DNA of 64,000 nucleotides from Manihot esculenta (lineage: Eukaryota > Streptophyta > Magnoliopsida > Malpighiales > Euphorbiaceae), in assembly GCF_001659605.2 (NCBI RefSeq), contig NC_035162.2, positions 13,597,248 to 13,661,247 on the forward strand, read 5' to 3'. Every line of letters begins with the position of its first letter. The first letter of the stretch is position 1. Position numbers and translations under genes: made by a program. Positions 1-10,870 of the stretch are shown piece after piece. The notes beneath the pieces were generated by a model. That model was given only the letters and a program-made list of their open reading frames with translations, ran no database searches and had not been told where the DNA came from.

Positions 1-933
1 AAAGATCATAAACAATAATAATTAAGAAAAAAAAGGACTACTTTATAAGTCCAGTTCAGAAAATATGAAACATAAGGTAAAAGGTAAAAACTGCAGAAAG
101 CCGCCTGCCGGACTCTGTTGTATCATTAGCTTTGCTAAAGAGATCGAAGAAACCACGCAAGTGAATAAACTGATTTCCAGGTCATGATGACATTATTCTC
201 CAAATGGTGAATTACATGCATGTTCCTTAGTGATGCCATTATTAATAAGTTGATTCCTGTATTTTCATAAACTTATTAAAAAGTCCATAAGTCTTGATTC
301 TGTTAAACACTTTTATCCCTCTATCCATTTAGTTGTTAATATTTAAGAAAAATACCAAAAAACCCTTATAAAAGAGGGTTTTTAATTTATTTTTCAAGAA
401 TAGTGGGACAAAAGTATTAATAATATCAAAATTTATGGGCTAAATAGCAATGTATTCAAAAACTAACGGAATATGCTAAAATATACTTAAAAAATAGATA
501 GAGGGACACAAATGTTTAACTGAATCAAAACTCAAGGATGTCTTAACGAGTTTTTCAAAATACAGGATCCACTATTAATATGTCAATGCCCAGGGATGTT
601 TTTGTAGATTACCTTATTCTAAAATAGGTCTAGAGCTCATCCACCCACGAGAGCTTTATCTAAGCTTTGAAGCATATAACAAAGCAAAAGCATGTAAGCC
701 AAATCCTAATTGCACAAAGTGGGATAGCTCAAAAACTAAATATGAAACATGCTTCTAGTTGAACATCATTAACAAGGGCAACCTAACAACGCCATCATAC
801 CACATATTGCATAATGAAAGCTCATTAGCTTAAACAAACAGTAAAGGAAAAATAAATAAAATGAAGATTCCGTCAAAGATTCCTAATAACCATAGAACTA
901 GGGAGACAGATTTCGGGAGATGGAGAATCATAC
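1..933 (-). other. Intron 1 of the TOL gene (3' end outside window)
   Basis: This stretch lies downstream (minus strand) of a clear splice donor reading gtatga at 933-928. I looked for the next conserved VHS-domain segment on the minus strand and found none, so the whole stretch is most simply the first coding intron, at least 933 bp long, with later exons beyond the left edge. It is AT-rich and shows no other gene. Confidence 0.55.
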
Positions 934-1043
934 GCAGGATCCATGTTGATGATATCACAAAGCTCAATGTTTATCGCCCAGTCTGGGCCAATCAACATGT
1001 CACTTGTAGCCCTCTCGGCGCAAGAGGCAGCATTATTTGCCAT
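934..1043 (-). CDS. TOM1-like (TOL) VHS-domain protein, first coding exon (partial)
   Basis: Minus-strand exon encoding the first 36 residues plus two bases of a 37th codon. It starts [15 protein letters not shown] and continues with [20 protein letters not shown]. This is the characteristic N-terminus of plant TOM1-like proteins, the beginning of the VHS domain. TOLs are ubiquitin-binding adaptors that hand ubiquitinated plasma-membrane cargo to the ESCRT pathway on endosomes (family knowledge). The exon ends at a donor, ATCCTGC|gtatga, in phase 2, which is where I expect the first coding intron of this family. The start ATG (1043-1041) is the first residue of the conserved block, so the start is secure. 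The rest of VHS and the GAT domain are not in the window. A solitary exon-1 duplicate cannot be excluded, but nothing in it is broken. Confidence 0.8.
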
Positions 1044-1597
1044 AGCTATTGGATCTCCCTTATTTTAATCAAGTTAGCTATCCCTTGTTATCCTATAAAC
1101 AGAAGAATCAACCAAATAAGAAATTGGAGAATCCAACTTCAAGCATTAAATTTCAAGAATTTATCAATATATGACAATAAACTATTATGAAAAACGAACA
1201 AACTGAATCAAACAGCAAACTACGACAGAATTGTGAACAAAGCTTAATACAAACCCATTAAACAAGTTAAAATGAATACAACGATCCACCCAATCTCAGC
1301 ATAATACAAAAGTATAAAACTCAGAAACCAAAAGCCGAAAATTGAACCCAACTTGACTAAATATAATTAAAACCAATTTAAAATATATTCCAATCAACCA
1401 AATCGCACCCATGAAAATTAAGCACCAAGAACAATCAAAACAAGTCTAGCCCTGTTGCACATCACCAAATTTAAGAAAATCTATCCAAAAAAGAGAGAGC
1501 AAAACTGCAAAACCCACTTGGGAAAGAGCATGAATAAGTGTAATAGAGGACATAATCAGAAGATAAACAGGGCAAAGGATCTGGTTATTCAACTTAC
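1044..1597 (-). other. Probable 5'-UTR intron of the TOL gene
   Basis: On the minus strand a consensus donor, CATAG|gtaag, lies at the 1598/1597 boundary. Candidate acceptor AGs occur just upstream of the ATG (around 1061-1064). The stretch between has no coding potential. A leader intron of about 530 bp is inferred; the acceptor is not certain. Confidence 0.45.
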
Positions 1598-1855
1598 CTA
1601 TGTCGAGAGAGAAAAGATGGGAATGAAAAAGAGAGACTTTGAATTGAACTGGACAGATTTGTTAATGTGCGAATATGAGACAGAGAAAGAAGAGAATAGA
1701 GGGAAGAATCCGAAGGGGTCGATTTTGTTTTTGTTAAGCTTTTGTCATTTGTTTGATGGTATCTTTTTTTCTTGGCGTCAGCCTTCGCTGTTCATACAGT
1801 GGAACCGACCTTGGTCTTGGCTTTTACTTTCGGCGACTAAACTAAGCAATACTTT
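1598..1855 (-). other. Probable 5'-UTR leader exon of the TOL gene
   Basis: On the minus strand this is a pyrimidine-rich leader (CTTTCTCTTCTC-like) ending at the donor at 1597. The upstream limit is a guess, placed about 30 bp downstream of the TATA-like run at 1886-1903. Confidence 0.35.
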
Positions 1856-1885
1856 GAAAATTCAATTCAATACCTTAATTAGCTT

Positions 1886-1903
1886 TTATATATATATATA
1901 TAT
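1886..1903 (-). promoter_or_regulatory. TATA-like run upstream of the TOL leader
   Basis: Read on the minus strand this is an alternating TA run followed by aaaagct. It sits at a plausible distance upstream of the inferred leader exon. It may equally be a simple TA microsatellite. Confidence 0.3.
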
Positions 1904-3300
1904 TTCTATCGCTAACATAACAGCCTGTGAGATAGCATTATCACTGTACAACTCTTTTTCTTTTCTAGGTAGACAAAGATTTTTTATTTTTTTTATTAAA
2001 AGCTCAGTGTATGTCAATGCCCATACAACAAATTTAAGAGTATTTTGTTATATTACGAGAGAAAATGATTGGTCTGTCACAAAAATCATACAAATTACCA
2101 TCTCTCGTATTTATTGTATTATTTCTTTAATGAGTAATCGAAGCTGTAAGCGTGTAATTAGATAGATCAAAAGTCAATGAATGGAAGTGGGACCCTTACT
2201 TGACCTTTTTCGTTGACTACGTCTCATCTCCGACCAGTAGCCATTAGGGAGAATTTTCCATTGTCCCACCCGAAATTTAAGTTTAATTATTTTTTTTAAA
2301 ATTTAAAATTAATTATCAGATTTAATGAAAAATAAATTCAATAAAAAATATTTTAATAAACCTTGTTTATAAAACATTAAATCTATCATCTTTAATTCAA
2401 TTTATAGGACTTATTAATCAAATTGTGATGGAGTTTGAATATGTGATGAAATTCCCCAATCCCAAGCTAGCTTACCAACCCATTTGATTATTCAACCAAA
2501 CTCATTAATTAATTGTCTATTTCTTATACAGGACCAAAAAATAAAAATAAAAAAAAAATTAATTAACTTGAGCATACGTCAGAAAAATTGCAGAAAGGTT
2601 GAAAACCCATTTAACAGGGGGCGAACTCTGAAAAGGACTGTGAGTTACGACTTTAAACAGTATTCAGACACTTGGATTAATATGAATGGAGAATTCCACT
2701 ATCATGTACCAATCCTTTTGAACGACTCGTGTGTTGTTGTTTTTTTCGTAAAAAAAATATGTTCTTTTATAAATATTGGCAACTAAATCGCCAAGCCTAG
2801 ATGATCCTTCCAAGAAAATTTTTTTCTCAATTCATAGTTTTACCCAATTATTTCTGTATTTAAATTAATTTAATAAAATAAATAATTTTTATGATAGTTT
2901 TTTATACATAATCATTGAGTAATACTTTTTAAAACTGATTTATTTCCTTTCGTTATATTTATATAAAAAAATATTTTATTGACACTTTTTTTATATAGAA
3001 TTAAAAAAAGAATTAGTAATTTTTTTAGGACTATAAATTTTAATAAATTAATTAAAATTAATGATTTTAATCGAATTTAAATATTAATTTTAATTATATA
3101 CACGTTTGATCAATTAAATTAGTAGACAATTTTAAAAAATTTTCTTAAGATAAGTAAATTTTAAATTATTAAACTTTATTAATTTCTCTTATTATATGTA
3201 TAAATATAATATGATAAAAAAGACAGAAATATATATAAAAAAAAATTAATAGGCTTCTTTTACTATTTATGAAAAAATATAATTTATAAACTAAATACAT
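1904..3300. other. AT-rich intergenic spacer
   Basis: Open frames here are low-complexity or unlike any family I know. I see no gene, RNA or clear repeat. Confidence 0.5.
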
Positions 3301-4100
3301 AAATAATTTAAAGCATGGCTCAAAAGCCGAAACGTTGTGGGTCAATTACGAAATGGATCTAAATTGGGTTGAAAGTTGGGTCACACTCATACACTCAAAT
3401 CGGCCCCCAGAACCACATCAGAGCTTGTTGGGCCAACTCCACAGTACGTCATTTTTTAAAAAAAAAGAATTCTTGGAAATTCCTTTCATAGCGAGCGACT
3501 CCAAAATGCAAATGATTTTGCATTAAATGACTTCAATAAATTAAGAACAGCTCAACAAGGGCAGCAGAGCAAATAATAAGAAAATCCAAGTCCAAACAGT
3601 AAAGTCGAACCACCCAACTCAAACTCTTAGCTTACGCTCAAAAAATCGATAGGATTCTTCATGCACGGCCATCAGCACAATCATAGTTGAAATCCTCATC
3701 TCCACCAAATCATAGTGGGGTAAAAGAGAAAAACACAAACAATTATATTAAGTGTTCAAAAAATTCAATATAGTAATAATACTCGCCAAGTAAAAAAAAA
3801 AAAAAAAAAAGCAGATTTAGGATCAAGTAGAGTTATATTAGAGCCTAAAATCCGCAATAAAAATATACAACACCCTATAAAGCAGTTAAATTCATTGCTG
3901 AAAGAATTTAAAAGTTCGGAAAATAGACATTCATTCACAGTAAATAGTTACCTAAAAAAAATGGAAACTATATCTCCAGCCGAAGAGAAAGCTTCAAGTC
4001 AGAGGTCTCCACCTTGCTAAGCTCTAATGAAACACTTGCTCTCCTCTCTTTCTTTCTCTCCTTTTTTTTCATAAAATGTGAAAAAAAAAACAACTATAAT
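3301..4100 (-). other. Unassigned region with UTR-like minus-strand sequence
   Basis: Base composition is more balanced than in the flanks. On the minus strand a GA-rich leader-like stretch (about 4060-3960) is followed, after an AT-rich gap, by a short frame near 3712-3660 that ends GGDEDFNYDCADGRA and a stop. I do not recognise it. It could be the end of a small spliced gene or of a transcribed repeat. No complete gene can be built. Confidence 0.2.
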
Positions 4101-4603
4101 ATTTCGTTTTGGATTTGAGAAAATCGATTTTCATATTCTGCTATGCTAGACAGAAATAACAAACCTGCACTAATATTTTGTGGTTTTTAAAATGGAATTT
4201 ATTTATAGTATAATTTTTCTATTATGTATAAATTAAAATTAAAAAAAATTATTTAATTTTAGTGGTGTATAAAAATTTATTAATTAATCTCTTAATTTTA
4301 AAAATATATTAAAACAATTATGAATTTTTTTAAAATATCTATTAATTGCACTCTATATTAAATTTAACTATTAAATATTTATTATTTAATATCTATAATA
4401 TAAAAAAATTCATTATAAGTTGGTTATTTAATTTTAAAAATTACACTAAAATATTATTGAGGTTTAAAAAATTAATAATTAATCATTTTGTGTTGAATGT
4501 ATTTTTTAATGATTAAAATTAATTAAAAGTTTAATTAATTAAAAATCTCATAATATTTTAATATATTTTTTAAAATAAAAAATCAACTAATAAATTTTCT
4601 CAC
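4101..4603. other. AT-rich spacer
   Basis: Nothing recognisable was seen apart from long A/T runs. Confidence 0.5.
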
Positions 4604-4735
4604 TATAATTTTTCTTAGAATTTTAGATATATGATGCTCAAAATTTTAGTTATATTTTTATAAAGCAGTTATAATTTTTCTTAGAATTTTAGATATATGA
4701 TGCTCAAAATTTTAGTTATATTTTTATAAAGCAGT
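4604..4735. repeat. Perfect 66-bp tandem duplication
   Basis: The unit starting tataatttttcttagaa at 4604 is repeated without visible change from 4670. There are two head-to-tail copies of 66 bp. The lack of divergence in a neutral AT-rich setting suggests a recent duplication. Confidence 0.9.
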
Positions 4736-4872
4736 TATATATATATATAAGAAAACCGTAAGTGTATAAGAAAATTCAGAGGTCTACGGATTTTCACATT
4801 TATATTCTAAATTTAAACTTTGAACAATAAAATCAATTCTTTTATATTTGTCTCGATTTTAGTCATTAGTTT

Positions 4873-5458
4873 TGATGTTGCTGAAACTAAAATGATAACA
4901 TGGCTGGAATGAAGTTGTATTGTGATTGACTAATCTTGCAAAATAGAGAAGGTGGTGTGGTGAATGCCCAAGACAGCTATTTCGACGCTCAAGTTAATAA
5001 TTTGGAGAACAAGACAAATATAAAACTTGAGAGTATTTATGTTAGAAAATAGTGTACATTTACCTCTATGATTTTTTTTTCTTTTATATTGTAACAATGT
5101 GAAGATAAATATAGTATTTTCTAATAATCCAGTAATGATGTAGCCGGCTGTTGGTAAGGGATCTTCATTGACTAATTAGTCGGGAATCCCATGATCGTAG
5201 GCGTAATGAGAATCTGCTGAATTGTAACTGTTCATGGTAATTTTCTTATGGAGTCTTGCCTTGAAGTTAAGAGGGTGAGTCTGTTCGACCTAAGACCGAC
5301 CTATCATAAAACACCAAGGTCTTTTTTCTCTCGGTTATGGGCACCATGGTCGTCCGAGGGGTGGAACTACGTATTGATTTATCAGATCCTTGCTATGTGG
5401 CTTTGTATTATGGTAACAGAGCTCACTATCTACTTTAGGCAATTATTGTGTAACATCA
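4873..5458 (-). repeat. 3' LTR of copy A
   Basis: 586 bp. On the plus strand it begins tgatgttgctgaaac and ends ttgtgtaacatca. It is co-linear with 8347-8930 with many substitutions, so the insertion is old. Confidence 0.8.
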
Positions 5459-5639
5459 AAGGTTCCCCCACTGGTTTTTGATTTTTTAGATTCGAAAGTG
5501 ATAGTTGTCTTCATGATCTGGAGCATGTGACTTGTTTATCTAGGCTGAGCACATAATATCCTTGCTTTCTTCTTACTTGCCCTGCCGACCAGTTAGGTCC
5601 AAGATCTTGTCTGGCAAATATTGAGTGATACAGTAGTGT

Positions 5640-6010
5640 CTTAACAAATTTTCGGGCCCTTCTTCTAGTGCCAACTAGCCTGGGGATCATCCGGGTATCT
5701 TCTAACCTTACAAGCTCCTTGGCCTTTTGCAGCCTTATCTAGCTCCTAGGTATTTTTCAGCGCTGGCATACTTCTGAGTATTTTCTTACCCTGACAAGCT
5801 TTTAGTCATTTATTTAGCCCTGATGGACTTCCGGGTATTTTTCAACCTTAACGAGCTCATGGGCATTTCCTAACCCTGACATTCTTCCGAGCTTTCTCTA
5901 GCCCTGACGAGCTCACATGCATTTTCTAGCCCTAATAAGATTACGGGCATTTCCTTAGCCCTAACGTATTCCGAGTATTTTTTCAGCCCTGACGAGCTCC
6001 TTAACCTAGG
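5640..6010 (-). repeat. 29-bp tandem array inside copy A
   Basis: Degenerate units of the form CCCTGACGAGCTC...TTTTCTAG recur at a 28-29-bp step, for example near 5873, 5902, 5930, 5959 and 5988. The same unit, in reverse complement, makes up 32010-32510 in copy B. No coding function is visible. Confidence 0.75.
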
Positions 6011-6080
6011 CATGAAATGCCTTAGAAAGTTATTGTGAAGTAGGTCTAACACTTGATTTTTCGGCCTAGCTTATATCCGT

Positions 6081-6440
6081 CTTGAGGCCTGACATCAAAT
6101 GTCTTAAAAACTTTCTATGAAGCGGGAATAACACTCAGTAGGTCGTCCTGGTGTGTACCCACCTTGAGACCTGACATTAAATGCCTTAGAAACTTCTTGT
6201 TAAGTGAGACTAACACCTGGTTTGTTGGTTTGGCATGTACCTGCTTTGAGGCCTGGCATTAAATGCCTTGTACACTTCTTGTGAAGTGGGACTAACACCC
6301 GATAGGTAGGCCTAACATGTACACGCCTTGAGGCGTGGCGTTAAATGCCTTAGAAACTTATTGTGAAGCAGTACTAACACCTAGCAGGTCAACTTGGCTT
6401 ATACCCGCCTTGCGGCTTAGCATCAAATGCCTTGTTATGT
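6081..6440 (-). repeat. ~82-bp tandem array inside copy A
   Basis: Units marked by CCTTGAGGCCTGGCATT and AATGCCTTAGAAACTT recur near 6081, 6163, 6245, 6326 and 6409, a period of about 82 bp. The homologous array in copy B is near 31795-31995. Confidence 0.8.
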
Positions 6441-6449
6441 GGGACCTAT

Positions 6450-6915
6450 GCCCTGATGGCCTTGTGGCCTTTTATGAATTTGCTTGTTTTCACGGTTCAA
6501 CGCCTATATTATATCAGGATCCATACCCGGATGGTCTTGTGACCTTTTATGAATTTTGTTTGTTTCCACGGTCCAACACTCGAATTATAGCTTGACTGAA
6601 ATTGTCTTGCTGCCTGGTATGAGATGCCTTAATATGTGGGATCGACGCCCGGATGGCCTTGTGGCCCTTTGTTGGGGCTAACGCCTGGATGGCCTAGCGA
6701 ATTCCTGTTTTGTAACCTGTCATGAGATGCCTTGCTATACTGGACTGATGCCTAAATGGCCTTGTGGCTCTTTATTGGGGCTAACGGCCGGATGGCCTGG
6801 TGGATTCCTACCTTGCGACTTGGTATGAGATGCCTTGCTATGTAGGACTGACATTTGGATAGTCTTATGGCCCTTTATTAGGGCTAACGCCCAGATGGCC
6901 TAACAGATTCTCGCC
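6450..6915 (-). repeat. ~102-bp tandem array inside copy A
   Basis: Units containing GATGGCCTTGTGGCCCTTT and GGGGCTAACGCC recur near 6651, 6752 and 6855, with older, more diverged units before them. Copy B has the counterpart near 31540-31790 (GGCCACAAGGCCATC). Confidence 0.75.
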
Positions 6916-7079
6916 TTGTAGCCTTTGTTATTGTCTCCACACTTTCATCTATCCAACGTTTTTTATTTTCCTATTAAAAAAGAAGATTTGAAGAATGCAT
7001 CCTAGTTTTATAATATTCTCATAAATCACAAACATTATTGTAAAATAAAAAATTCGGTCGTCTTACTTAACTAATTCAA

Positions 7080-8042
7080 AACTCGGAGTTTGACCCAAGG
7101 GCTGAAAATCTGTGACATTATCCTTATTGTCGCCCCTATTAAAACTCGATCCTCCTGTAATTACATGAATAACTCTCTCAAATTCACTGTGCAAAAGCCG
7201 ACCTAGAGGCAGACCTATGCGGAGAGGCCAACCTTCTTTTCTTTTTTTTTTACTATATATTAATATTTCTTCTTTTCCTATTAGCTGGCACCAAACATCA
7301 ACCTTTTCTATTCTTTGTGATGTACTTTCAAAGTGTTTCGTTTCTTATTAGCCTCTCAATCTCATTTTTCAGCTGCAGACACTCCTCCGTTGTGTGCCCG
7401 TGGTCTTCATGAAATGGAAGTACTTGGTCCTATCTCACCTTCCAGTTCTTTTAGGGTTGAGTTTAGGAGGCTATCTAACTTTCTTGTTTTTTTTCCTGAT
7501 CCACACTAAAATATGTATCCGTGAGCCATTGAGTAGAGTGTAATTCTTATACTTACCTCGGTCATTCCTTCCTCGAGAGAGTAGGTAACTCTTATGGTCT
7601 CCCTCATACCCTTACTTCTTCGGCTTTTGGCCTAACTTTTGGCCCGTCATTTTGTTCTTTTTCCATCCTTCTTGGCACCTTTGAGCAGCCCGTACCCGCT
7701 TCCAGCCAGCGTCCTTCAGAATATCATTTGACGGCTCCTCTTCACCGGACTTGCCCTTTCCTTTTGACTGCGTCTGGATTGCCCCTGTCCGAGTCCTTGA
7801 GGTATCTACGAGGATTTATTCACTTTCCCTAAGAGCCATGAGTGATGCATCTTCCCGAACTTTATATTGCTCGAAAATAACCTGCAACCTTTGGACATAC
7901 TGGAGTATTTGCTCAATACTTAGATTGTTGGGATATTCTTCGTTGACCATAGGAGGTGCGCTTTATCCACTGTCATGAGTGAAAAAATGATAGCTTCCTC
8001 ATCAATAGCAACCTTAGCAACAACTTGTGAATTATCAGTCAT
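7080..8042 (-). pseudogene. Decayed gag of copy A
   Basis: The inferred gag start is ATG at 8042-8040, reading MTDNSQ; copy B starts MADNSR at the matching place. The frame then breaks. A coiled-coil-like piece (LSIEQILQYVQRLQ) reads near 7920-7810 and ends in a stop. Close to the 3' end a short frame containing REVIHVITGG resembles the gag/protease junction of plant Ty3/gypsy elements, and it is followed directly by the tandem arrays. Several stops and frame changes make it non-functional. Confidence 0.6.
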
Positions 8043-8422
8043 TTTGAGAGATAAAAGAGAGATTTCTTTTTAAGAAAGAAGGGATAAGGGACCGATTTTA
8101 ATCGAAATGAATAGAAAAAATTCAATGGATTTTTTGACAACAGAATCAAATAATGTTGCTAAAACCAAAACGATGATGTGACCGGAATGAAAATGTGTTG
8201 TGATTGGCTAATACTGCAAAACAGAGATTATCAGTCATTTTGAGAGATAAAAGAGAGATTTGTTTTTAAGAAAGAAGGGATAAGAGACCGATTTTAATCG
8301 AAATGAATAGAAAAAATTCAATGGATTTTTTGGCAACAGAATCAAATAATATTGCTAAAACCAAAACGATGATGTGACCGGAATGAAAATGTGTTGTGAT
8401 TGGCTAATACTGCAAAACAGAG
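8031..8422. repeat. 196-bp tandem duplication across the LTR/gag boundary of copy A
   Basis: 8031-8226 is repeated at 8227-8422 with few differences. Each unit carries the gag start, the leader and the last LTR bases, so the 5' LTR end and gag start are present twice. The duplication is younger than the insertion, since the two units are far more alike than the two LTRs. Confidence 0.85.
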
Positions 8423-8930
8423 AAGGTGAGATGGTGGGTGCTCACGGCAGCCACTCTGACGCTCAAGTCAGTAATCTAGAGAATGAAACGAATATAGAAC
8501 TTGAGAGTACTTATGTTAGAGAATTGCATACCTTTGCCTCTATGATTTTTCTCTTTTATACTGTAAAAATATGGAGATAAATATAGTATTTCCTGATAAT
8601 CTAGCAATAATGTAGCCATCTCATTTGTAAGAGATCTTCACCTGCTAATTGGTCAGAAATCCTATGATCGCAGGTGTAAAGAAGATCTGCTAGATTATAA
8701 TTGTTAATGGTAACTTTCTTATAGAGTTCTACCTTGAAATTAAGAGGACGAGCCTGTTCAACCTGAGACTAATTTATCCTAAAACTCCCGAGTTTTTTTT
8801 TATCTTGGTTCTAAGCATCATGGTCGTCCGGATCTTCCTTTCTATGGATGAGACTGTATATCCTTACCATGTGACATTATTTTATAGTGACAGCTCACTG
8901 TTTATTTTGAATAATTATTGTATAACATCA
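8151..8930 (-). repeat. 5' LTR of copy A
   Basis: The element-sense start TGATGTTATACAATAATT is at 8930 and the end AGCAACATTA at 8151. It is longer than the 3' LTR (780 against 586 bp) because of the 196-bp duplication. The ancestral LTR end may be either 8347 or 8151. Confidence 0.75.
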
Positions 8931-10613
8931 AATTTCAATGGATTTTTATCAAAATTTTTTAATCAAGAAAGACTAATTAGATAAAACAATATAATTATTT
9001 GTGTTAATTCATATTAATATTCAATAAATTTTGAATAATAAAATTAAATCTTTTTAAGCTCTCATAATTATGATTAAAATAATTAAATTAAATTTGAAAA
9101 AGTTAACCAGCATCTAAAGTTTTATCTAATAAAACAATTAAATATTTATTATAAATAATTTTTATTATATAAAATATAACATATAAATATCATATATTAA
9201 AAAATTTTATTGAATGTTTAATTATACTCAACGTTATAAATTTTATGCATATTTTCATATTAATAATATTAAATAAAATTAAATATTATATATTTTTTAA
9301 TTTATAATTTTTTTACATTTTAGTTTTCATTAATATATATATAAAAGTAAAAATAAAAATAAATAAATATATTAATAAAAAATATTGTTAAAATAAAAAT
9401 ATACATTTTAAGAATTATTTTATTTGTTAAATAAAATTTTAAAGATTATATTAAAATTTATCATTAATTTTTTAAATTTAATTTATTTATTTTAATTATG
9501 ATTATAATAAATTGAAAAGTTTTGATTTTATTATCTAAAATTTAAAATTTAAAATATAAATATAAATTAATGTAAATTTTTTATTTTTAATAGATATTAA
9601 AATTAATCATTTATATGGCGTAGATAAATTAAAATTTTTTGATTAAAATTAATAGTTAAAAGTAAGAAAAATATGAAAAAAATTATTTTATTATTTAAAA
9701 TTTTAAGAGTAACATATAAATGTGAAAATTTATAATTTTATAATTTTTAAATTTTGTTTTCACTGAAAAAAATAACAATTTATGCCATGTTAAGTAAATT
9801 TTATATTAATTTATTTATTTTAATAAAAAACAATACAGTCGAGATTAAAAAACACATTCTCATATAAATATTTATTTCATTAACTATTTAATCAAGATAT
9901 TTGTAATGTTTCTTTACCATTTGAATGTAAAAATCGTTAAATTAAAAAATAAATTTTTAAATAAGAACGTTTGCTTAGCCTCAACTTTGCATTTCGTAGT
10001 ACGTGTCTTTCGTGCCCAAAGCCCACGCTTACCACGTGTTTTATTGCAGTCTGGGTCTGCAGACTCGCCCACGCACAAAACACGAGTCCTGGGCTAGCCA
10101 TGTACCTGTCTGCTAACGATAAATATTAACCACCGACTTCAATATCACGATTTTTTATTTTATTATTCTTATTTTATTTTATTTATAATTATTTTATATT
10201 TAATATAATAAAATCATTTTTTATAATTTTACTATGTTTAAAAAATTTTTAAAACATTTTTATTTTGATATTTATTTTAATAGTATTAGAAGTTTTAATT
10301 GTTATAAATAAAAATCAATATGTTAAAATTATTTGAAAATAATAAATATTGAAATTCTTAAACTAATTAAATAAATCTATTTTAATTTTCTTATATTTTT
10401 TATTATTAAAAGATATATCTTTACTTAAATAATCTTAACATCTAATTTTAAAGTAAAATTATTAAGATTTTAATAAAATTAAAATCTATTTTATTGCTAG
10501 AAATAAATAATAATAATATTTTTTTATAATAAAAAAATTATTTAAATTAATTTGACATAATAATTATAAAAAAATAAACTATAAACCATAACGATAAAAT
10601 CAAATAATTATAA
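8931..10613. other. AT-rich spacer with one GC-richer island
   Basis: This is extremely AT-rich except about 9960-10110. That island has balanced composition, a CACGTG G-box core at 10033-10038 and small inverted repeats around cagtctgggtctgcagact. An open frame across it has no family resemblance. I see no gene. Confidence 0.5.
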
Positions 10614-10870
10614 TTATTTGGCTATTCGCTCTCCGCTGGATGACTTTTCAGAGTTTGGATTAGTTGTTTCTGATTGCAAAGATGTTATGCGGTCTCCGGA
10701 TAATATTCATGTTTGTTGGGTACGGCATTCAGAAAATAGAGCCGCCCATTTATTAGCTAGAGAGTCTATTCATCATGGTAGATTCAAGATTTGGATTGAC
10801 ATTCCTGATTGTCTCTTGGATTATTATTCTACAAGATAAATAAAGTTTTTCTTGATTCAAAAAAAAGTTA
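10614..10870 (+). pseudogene. 5'-truncated LINE fragment, RNase H-like (RVT_3) C-terminus
   Basis: A 73-residue frame contains VSDCKDVM, HVCWVRHSENRAAHLLARES and a C-terminal DIPDCLLDYY. This matches the C-terminal part of the plant non-LTR retrotransposon RNase H-like domain, where the pattern V-R-x-x-N-x-x-A-H-x-L-A is typical. It starts abruptly in AT-rich DNA and is followed by a short tail and an A-run at 10860-10867. That is the form of a 5'-truncated LINE insertion. The upstream catalytic acidic residues of the domain are missing. Confidence 0.65.

Larger units (their letters stand above)
4873..8930 (-). mobile_element. Non-autonomous LTR retrotransposon, TR-GAG/LARD type, copy A
   Basis: The element reads on the minus strand. 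Its LTRs start TGATGTTA and end in AGCAACATCA (3' LTR) or AGCAACATTA (5' LTR). The 5' LTR is at 8151-8930 and the 3' LTR at 4873-5458. Next to the 3' LTR is a polypurine tract, AGTGGGGGAACC on the minus strand (5461-5472). The interior holds a decayed gag (about 8042-7080) and then three tandem-repeat arrays of about 102, 82 and 29 bp. I found no protease catalytic motif, reverse transcriptase, RNase H or integrase. Flanking pentamers are agttt (4868-4872) and aattt (8931-8935), a target-site duplication with one mismatch. The 4.06-kb element is a divergent inverted relative of copy B at 29957-33313. It must depend on another element for replication proteins. Confidence 0.8.

Noticed and set aside
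861..1190. 109-codon plus-strand frame
   Set aside because: It is the antisense shadow of the TOL first exon, which matches a known family on the minus strand.
1455..2165. 236-codon plus-strand frame
   Set aside because: It has biased low-complexity composition, no family resemblance, and covers the TOL leader and TATA region on the opposite strand.
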